Made by a program: the position numbers and the translations under genes. From Chitinophaga pinensis (GTDB lineage: Bacteria > Bacteroidota > Bacteroidia > Chitinophagales > Chitinophagaceae), in NCBI GenBank assembly GCA_943331145.2, contig CALQKL020000050.1:1-11599 (forward strand): a DNA stretch of 11,599 nucleotides, given 5' to 3'. This document shows, one piece after another, positions 8,345 to 11,599 of the stretch; within the stretch, counting starts at the first letter, position 1, and each line of letters begins with the position of its first letter. The notes beneath the pieces are model-generated. The model saw only the letters and a program-made list of their open reading frames with translations. It was not told where the DNA came from and did not search any database.

Positions 8345-9400
8345 TTGGAAGAAAAAATAAGGTTAACACAATTTTCAAAAGGCGCTGGATGTGGATGTAA
8401 AATTGCACCAAATGTATTACAGGAAATCCTTTCGTCGAAAATGCCATTAATAGATTATCCCAATTTATTGGTTGGAAATAATACCAATGATGATGCGGCG
8501 GTCTATGACATTGGAGGTGGAAAATCAATTATTTCTACAACAGATTTTTTCATGCCTATTGTAGATGATGCATTTAATTTCGGACAAATTGCTTCAGCAA
8601 ATGCGATAAGTGATGTGTATGCTATGGGTGGAAAACCATTGATGGCCGTAGCTATTTTAGGATGGCCAATAGAAAAATTATCTACTGAATTGGCACGTGA
8701 AGTTTTAGACGGAGCGCGAGATATTTGTTCAAAAGCAGGAATACCATTGGCCGGTGGACATACCATTGACACACAAGAACCGATGTTTGGATTAGCAGTA
8801 ACGGGAATTGTTGACACATCAAAAATCAAAAAAAACAACACCAGCAAAGAAGGCGATTTATTATTCATTACAAAGGCAATAGGGGTGGGCATTTTAGCCA
8901 CCGCACAAAAAAGGGATATAATTGAAGATGCGCATCTTACAAAGATGATTTACCAAATGACCACACTAAATTCGTTAGGAGAAAAATTAGGGCAAATAGA
9001 TGGAATTACTGCGGTAACAGATGTTACAGGATTTGGTTTGCTAGGACATTGTATAGAAATGGCAGAAGGTGCTGATTTATCGATTGATCTTTTTTACTCA
9101 AAAATTCCTGTGATTGAAGGTGCTAAAGAATATCTTTCGAAAAGAATTGTACCAGATGCAACCTATAGAAATTGGAACAGCTATTCTGCAAAAACCAGTT
9201 TTGAAAAAGGAGTAAATGTGATGGAAGCGTTCAATTTATTGCCCGATCCACAAACCAATGGAGGCTTATTGTTTAGCGTGAATCCAAATGCTTTAGATAA
9301 AGTAGTAGCATTGCTCAAACAAAATGGATTAGACAATTTCATCGAACCCATTGGTGAATTTGTTGCCAAAAAAGAAAAAGCGATAGAAGTGAAGCTATAA
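8345..9400 (+). CDS. selD: Selenide, water dikinase (selenophosphate synthetase)
   Basis: SelD makes selenophosphate from selenide and ATP, the selenium donor for MnmH and, where present, for selenocysteine synthesis. The 351-residue product has the glycine-rich N-terminal loop GAGCGCK at 13-19. Cys16 and Lys19 correspond to E. coli Cys17 and Lys20, and Asp50, Asp90 and Asp226 to the E. coli metal ligands Asp51, Asp91 and Asp227. Other family signatures are DDAAVYD (49-55), TTDFF (65-69), AGGHTID (136-142), TDVTGFGLLGH (225-235) and DPQTNGG (301-307). The start is TTG at 8345, because the conserved catalytic loop needs it and no ATG lies upstream in frame; the first downstream ATG would delete the active site. 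Position 16 is Cys, not Sec, so no recoding element is required. It lies 5 bp after mnmH, in an A-rich context without a Shine-Dalgarno sequence. Confidence 0.95.
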   Translation: MEEKIRLTQFSKGAGCGCKIAPNVLQEILSSKMPLIDYPNLLVGNNTNDDAAVYDIGGGKSIISTTDFFMPIVDDAFNFGQIASANAISDVYAMGGKPLMAVAILGWPIEKLSTELAREVLDGARDICSKAGIPLAGGHTIDTQEPMFGLAVTGIVDTSKIKKNNTSKEGDLLFITKAIGVGILATAQKRDIIEDAHLTKMIYQMTTLNSLGEKLGQIDGITAVTDVTGFGLLGHCIEMAEGADLSIDLFYSKIPVIEGAKEYLSKRIVPDATYRNWNSYSAKTSFEKGVNVMEAFNLLPDPQTNGGLLFSVNPNALDKVVALLKQNGLDNFIEPIGEFVAKKEKAIEVKL

Positions 9401-9402
9401 AG

Positions 9403-9444
9403 GTTTAAAAGTTTAATGGTTTAATTTGCTGCGCGGGTTTAAGG
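9403..9444. repeat. GTTTAA-type 8-bp degenerate tandem repeat in convergent gap
   Basis: The gap between the selD stop and the convergent dehydratase gene (9401-9479) starts with three 8-bp units in register: GTTTAAAA (9403), GTTTAATG (9411) and GTTTAATT (9419). A fourth related unit, GTTTAAGG, sits at 9437, shifted by 2 bp from the register. There is no hairpin with a T-run that would make a clear bidirectional terminator here. The function is unknown. Confidence 0.5.
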
Positions 9445-9479
9445 TGGAGGAGTCTCAATAATTCAACTCAATATCTGAT

Positions 9480-9710
9480 TTAAAGTAAACCATCAATTTT
9501 TTCAGCGAGTTTTTTATCCTTATCCGTAATTACATTTCCAGCATCGTGGGTGCTAAGCCAGATTTCAACCTTGTTGTAAACGTTGGTCCATTTTGGATGA
9601 TGGTCCAATTTCTCTGCTTCTATGGCTACTCTTGTCATAAATGCAAAAGCTTCTGAGAAATTTTTAAATTCAAATTTTTTATACAAAACATTATTTTCGT
9701 TTGTCCACAT
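9480..9710 (-). CDS. 4a-hydroxytetrahydrobiopterin (pterin-4a-carbinolamine) dehydratase, PCD/DCoH family
   Basis: This small enzyme dehydrates 4a-hydroxytetrahydrobiopterin and so regenerates the pterin cofactor used by aromatic amino acid hydroxylases; some bacterial members act in other pterin contexts. The 76-residue product shows the family signature in order: AEKLDHHP at 32-39 (active-site His37-His38), Trp41, Tyr45, then VEIWLSTHDAG at 48-58 with His55, and TDKD at 62-65. It is shorter than many homologues (about 95-110 residues), but it begins directly at the MW that opens the conserved fold, so I take the ATG at 9710 as correct. That ATG lies 2 bp after the stop of the IPExxxVDY gene, so the two form one transcript. 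No phenylalanine hydroxylase gene is visible in the window, so the physiological substrate is inferred. Confidence 0.93.
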   Translation of the reverse strand: MWTNENNVLYKKFEFKNFSEAFAFMTRVAIEAEKLDHHPKWTNVYNKVEIWLSTHDAGNVITDKDKKLAEKIDGLL

Positions 9711-9712
9711 GA

Positions 9713-10147
9713 TTAAAAGATTAAGTGTTGTTTGTTTTTAATTTTCTCTTGTTCCATTTCGATAACAAATTGAACAGAAGGCATCATTTTAATCGTTTTT
9801 TGTAGAGCGTCTAATTCATTTAATGAGAAATCTTCTCCTTTAATCATCCAAATAAAATCCAGATGTTTAAACTCGGGCAGTAAATATTCGCCACTGTTTT
9901 GATTGTGATAAATGTAATGCACCAAACTGGTTTGAGGAATTTGATATTCATAAATAGAAAAGAAATAATTTCTGGTTTTTTTTCTAAGTTCTATTTCAAG
10001 TTCGCTGTTTAAACGAAATGTAAATCCAAGTTGCTGATTGATATGCCAAATAAATTGATAATTTTTTAATGAAGACACAACACCCAATACATGCGAATCT
10101 TCAAAAAATGAATCGGCTAAATCATCGTTGGATATTTTTAGTTTCAT
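9713..10147 (-). CDS. IPExxxVDY family protein (function unknown)
   Basis: This 144-residue protein fits a small family of unknown function known from Bacteroidota and named for the motif IPExxxVDY. Here the motif is degenerate, LPEFKHLDF at residues 90-98; Pro91, Glu92 and Asp97 are kept and the hydrophobic positions are conservatively changed. The N-terminus (MKLKISNDDL, then SSLKNYQFIWHINQQLGF) and the C-terminal end KIKNKQHLIF also look like the family as I remember it. No signal peptide or membrane segment is seen, so it is probably cytoplasmic. The ATG is at 10147, with a candidate promoter box just upstream, and the dehydratase gene follows after 2 bp. Homologues I recall lie in varied contexts, so the pairing does not define a job. 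Confidence 0.8.
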   Translation of the reverse strand: MKLKISNDDLADSFFEDSHVLGVVSSLKNYQFIWHINQQLGFTFRLNSELEIELRKKTRNYFFSIYEYQIPQTSLVHYIYHNQNSGEYLLPEFKHLDFIWMIKGEDFSLNELDALQKTIKMMPSVQFVIEMEQEKIKNKQHLIF

Positions 10148-10163
10148 GATGGTGAAGTTAGGT

Positions 10164-10171
10164 CAAAAGTA
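10164..10171 (-). promoter_or_regulatory. Candidate Bacteroidota -7 box for the IPExxxVDY-dehydratase operon
   Basis: Read on the minus strand, 10171 to 10164 is TACTTTTG, a full match to the Bacteroidota -7 consensus TAnnTTTG, ending 16 bp before the ATG at 10147. This is the same spacing as for the box before mnmH. No TTG -33 element is evident at the usual distance upstream, where the sequence is A/T-rich. Confidence 0.45.
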
Positions 10172-10190
10172 AAAATTAAAAAGGGAAAAT

Positions 10191-10235
10191 GTTTAAGAGG
10201 TTTATGATGTTTATGAAGTTTGAGAGGTTCGATGG
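10191..10235. repeat. 9-bp degenerate tandem repeat, five units
   Basis: Five units run in exact 9-bp register: GTTTAAGAG (10191), GTTTATGAT (10200), GTTTATGAA (10209), GTTTGAGAG (10218) and GTTCGATGG (10227). The first three bases (GTT) are invariant, the fourth is T in four of five, and the rest is purine-rich. It lies about 20 bp upstream (minus-strand sense) of the candidate -7 box of the IPExxxVDY gene. No hairpin or coding potential was seen. Confidence 0.7.
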
Positions 10236-10278
10236 GTACAAAAGATTATCATTTTTCTAAACATTAGCAAAATTGTTG

Positions 10279-10318
10279 TTAAAAAACTTCGTGCCTTTGT
10301 GCCTTCGCGTCTTTGTGT
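10279..10318. repeat. CTTYGTGY 8-bp tandem repeat, copy 1
   Basis: After TTAAAAAA (10279-10286) come four 8-bp units in register: CTTCGTGC (10287), CTTTGTGC (10295), CTTCGCGT (10303) and CTTTGTGT (10311). On the other strand this reads as alternating CACAAAG and CACGAAG words. Copy 2 begins 113 bp downstream with the same A-run leader. Confidence 0.8.
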
Positions 10319-10326
10319 CAAGAAAT

Positions 10327-10343
10327 AATTCTCGAAGAGAATT
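10327..10343. other. Short perfect inverted repeat between the two CTTYGTGY repeats
   Basis: AATTCTC (10327-10333) and GAGAATT (10337-10343) form a 7-bp perfect stem with a GAA loop, and flanking A/T bases could extend it with a bulge. No T-run follows on either strand, so it is not a clear intrinsic terminator. It could act as a processing or termination signal downstream of the peptidase gene, or be part of a repeat-hairpin-repeat unit. Confidence 0.4.
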
Positions 10344-10391
10344 TATTCAAAAGGTTGTAATCAATTTCCACTTATTAGCTATCCTCGTTTT

Positions 10392-10431
10392 TTAAAAAAC
10401 TTTGTGCCTTCGTGTCTTTGTGCCTTCGTGT
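10392..10431. repeat. CTTYGTGY 8-bp tandem repeat, copy 2
   Basis: After TTAAAAAA (10392-10399) come four 8-bp units: CTTTGTGC (10400), CTTCGTGT (10408), CTTTGTGC (10416) and CTTCGTGT (10424), an exact 16-bp alternation apart from one C/T. Across the full 40 bp it matches copy 1 at 33 positions, and all seven differences are C/T. It ends 18 bp before the peptidase stop codon (10450-10452). Confidence 0.8.
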
Positions 10432-10449
10432 TTCAACTCCTTCTTAAAA

Positions 10450-11599
10450 TCAAAACGTCAAACGCATACTTATCTCCTCCTTACCCCTAATAACTTTTAC
10501 ATTAATCGTTTCACCTTTTATATGCTTATTTAAAGCTTGCATATATGTTTGAACATCACTAACCACAATATCGCCCAATTGAATAATTACATCCCCTGTT
10601 TTTATGCCTGCTTTTTGTGCCGGACGATTATCACTCACCCCATCAACCAAAACTCCATTTCCACTAAACGTATAATCGGGCATGATGCCCATTGTTACTT
10701 TAAAAGAGCTTTTACCCATTGAAGCTGCTTCTCTTGTTTTTAAAAATGGAACTTTATCTAAATCAACTGTTTTGTCAATCAATGATTCTATGAATCGAAT
10801 GATTTTTACTTCGCCATCAAAATTGATTTTATCTGCATCATCCGAAGGTTTGTGGTAATCGCTGTGTGTTCCGGTAAAGAAAAACAACACCGGAATATCT
10901 TTTCTATAAAATGAAGTATGATCACTAGGACCGCTACCCGCACTGTCAATTTTTATTTTAAAATATGGATCGTTATTGTCGATGATTTTACCCCAAATTG
11001 GTGACGTTCCATATCCGCCTATCGTTAATCCATGGGTGCTGTCGTTTAAACGACCAACCATGTCCATGTTTATCATGTAGTTTACGGTGTTAAGGTTAAC
11101 CGGACAATGCTCTACAAAATATTTAGAACCATACAAACCAAGCTCTTCACCAGAGAAAGCGGTAAATAAATAATTGTATTTTTTATTGCCTTTATTTTTT
11201 ATAATTTTTGCTAAAGCAATCAATGCAGATGTACCACTGGCATTGTCATCGGCACCATTATGAATCATTGGTGTACTGCCCACATAAAGCGAATTTTTAT
11301 CTTCACCATAACCCAAATGATCATAGTGTGCGCCCAAGATAATGGTGTTTTCGGCTCCGTTATTGATGAATCCACCAACATTGAATCCTGTTTTTATTTT
11401 AGGCGCTATCTCTATTTCTACTAAAAGTTGATTTTGCAAATCGCTGCTTTTTTTAATTTCCTCAACAACGCTTTTTTTACAAACCATCAACATCGCATTC
11501 AATGCTTCTCTTTTGTTTTTATGATCGAAGGCAATGGTTATTACGGTATCATTGGCATTGTAAATAAATATTGCTTTTGGATTTTTGCTTTCGATTGTC
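10450..11599 (-). CDS. M28-family zinc peptidase with C-terminal PDZ domain, 5'-truncated
   Basis: The frame is open from the right edge to a TGA at 10452-10450, giving 382 visible residues. The TTG at 11502 is not needed as a start, since 32 further in-frame codons lie upstream. Counting from that TTG, M28 metal and catalytic motifs appear in order: GAHYDHLG at 57-64 (His59, Asp61), NGADDNASG at 82-90, SGEELGLYGS at 117-126 (Glu119-Glu120), NMDMVGR at 145-151 (Asp147) and THSDYHKPSDD at 212-222 (His217). These give the full di-zinc set of an aminopeptidase-like enzyme. A PDZ domain follows (about 281-345), with AGIKTGDVIIQLGDIVV as core. Family members are exported or lipid-anchored aminopeptidases, but the N-terminus with any signal peptide and PA domain is outside the window. 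The PDZ may bind substrate or partner termini. It is on the same strand as the IPExxxVDY gene but 302 bp away, so probably a separate transcript. Confidence 0.9.
   Translation of the reverse strand, partial: TIESKNPKAIFIYNANDTVITIAFDHKNKREALNAMLMVCKKSVVEEIKKSSDLQNQLLVEIEIAPKIKTGFNVGGFINNGAENTIILGAHYDHLGYGEDKNSLYVGSTPMIHNGADDNASGTSALIALAKIIKNKGNKKYNYLFTAFSGEELGLYGSKYFVEHCPVNLNTVNYMINMDMVGRLNDSTHGLTIGGYGTSPIWGKIIDNNDPYFKIKIDSAGSGPSDHTSFYRKDIPVLFFFTGTHSDYHKPSDDADKINFDGEVKIIRFIESLIDKTVDLDKVPFLKTREAASMGKSSFKVTMGIMPDYTFSGNGVLVDGVSDNRPAQKAGIKTGDVIIQLGDIVVSDVQTYMQALNKHIKGETINVKVIRGKEEISMRLTF

Larger units (their letters stand above)
10148..10449. other. 302-bp intergenic region with several short-period repeats
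   Basis: No gene can be supported here on either strand. The region lies between the stop of the M28 peptidase gene and the start of the IPExxxVDY gene, both on the minus strand. It contains, from left to right, the candidate promoter box, a 9-bp-period tandem repeat, the first CTTYGTGY repeat, a short perfect hairpin, and the second CTTYGTGY repeat ending 19 bp from the peptidase stop codon. These are listed separately. Confidence 0.8.

Noticed and set aside
8503..8901. 132-residue minus-strand open frame inside selD
   Set aside because: It is fully antisense to well-conserved selD codons and the translation shows no recognisable family. It is a by-product of selD codon composition.
9401..9479. 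Bidirectional terminator between selD and the dehydratase gene
   Set aside because: Only a 4-bp GAGT/ACTC pairing with a long loop was found, without a T-run. This is not supportable.
10279..10431. CRISPR array
   Set aside because: The repeats are 8-bp contiguous units without unique spacers, only two blocks exist, and no cas gene is present.
10537..10722. 61-residue plus-strand open frame opposite the PDZ domain of the peptidase
   Set aside because: It is antisense to a conserved domain and shows no family features.
11500..11502. TTG as the start codon of the M28 peptidase
   Set aside because: Thirty-two further codons are open to the right edge and read as a plausible protein. A start here would also leave the enzyme without a signal peptide or full N-terminal region.

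Overview
The window reads as a chromosomal piece of an AT-rich member of the Bacteroidota. The evidence is a giant surface protein with a type IX secretion (T9SS) type-B C-terminal domain, a PorP/SprF-family outer-membrane partner, an IPExxxVDY-family protein (a family known from this phylum), candidate TAnnTTTG promoter boxes, and no clear Shine-Dalgarno sequences. I cannot narrow the genus from sequence alone.

Layout, left to right. Positions 1-6138 (+) hold the 3' part of a giant modular adhesin, 2045 residues visible and cut by the left edge. It is built of Ig-like, PKD-like and PKD modules and ends in a gliding-motility-associated C-terminal domain. Two bases later, 6141-7199 (+) encodes a PorP/SprF-type outer-membrane protein, the expected dedicated partner for exporting or anchoring such a protein. 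After a 90-bp gap, 7290-8339 and 8345-9400 (+) form a two-gene selenium operon: tRNA 2-selenouridine synthase (mnmH/selU) and selenophosphate synthetase (selD). SelD makes selenophosphate and MnmH uses it to convert 2-thiouridine to 2-selenouridine at the tRNA wobble position. The next genes run on the minus strand and converge on selD: a partial M28 zinc peptidase with a C-terminal PDZ domain (11599-10450, cut by the right edge), then an IPExxxVDY-family protein (10147-9713) and a pterin-4a-carbinolamine dehydratase (9710-9480), the last two only 2 bp apart.

The intergenic DNA holds the least explained structure. The 302-bp gap between the peptidase and the IPExxxVDY gene (10148-10449) contains a 9-bp-period tandem repeat, two 40-bp copies of an 8-bp-period CTTYGTGY repeat that differ only by C/T changes, and a short perfect hairpin between them. 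A related GTTTAA-type short-period repeat lies in the convergent gap after selD.

I saw no tRNA, rRNA, CRISPR array, insertion sequence or integrase, and no frameshift. The genes belong to recognisable families. The best candidates for a second look are the intergenic short-period repeats and the extreme lack of Lys/Arg in the N-terminal half of the visible adhesin. I do not see convincing evidence of an undescribed multi-gene system.
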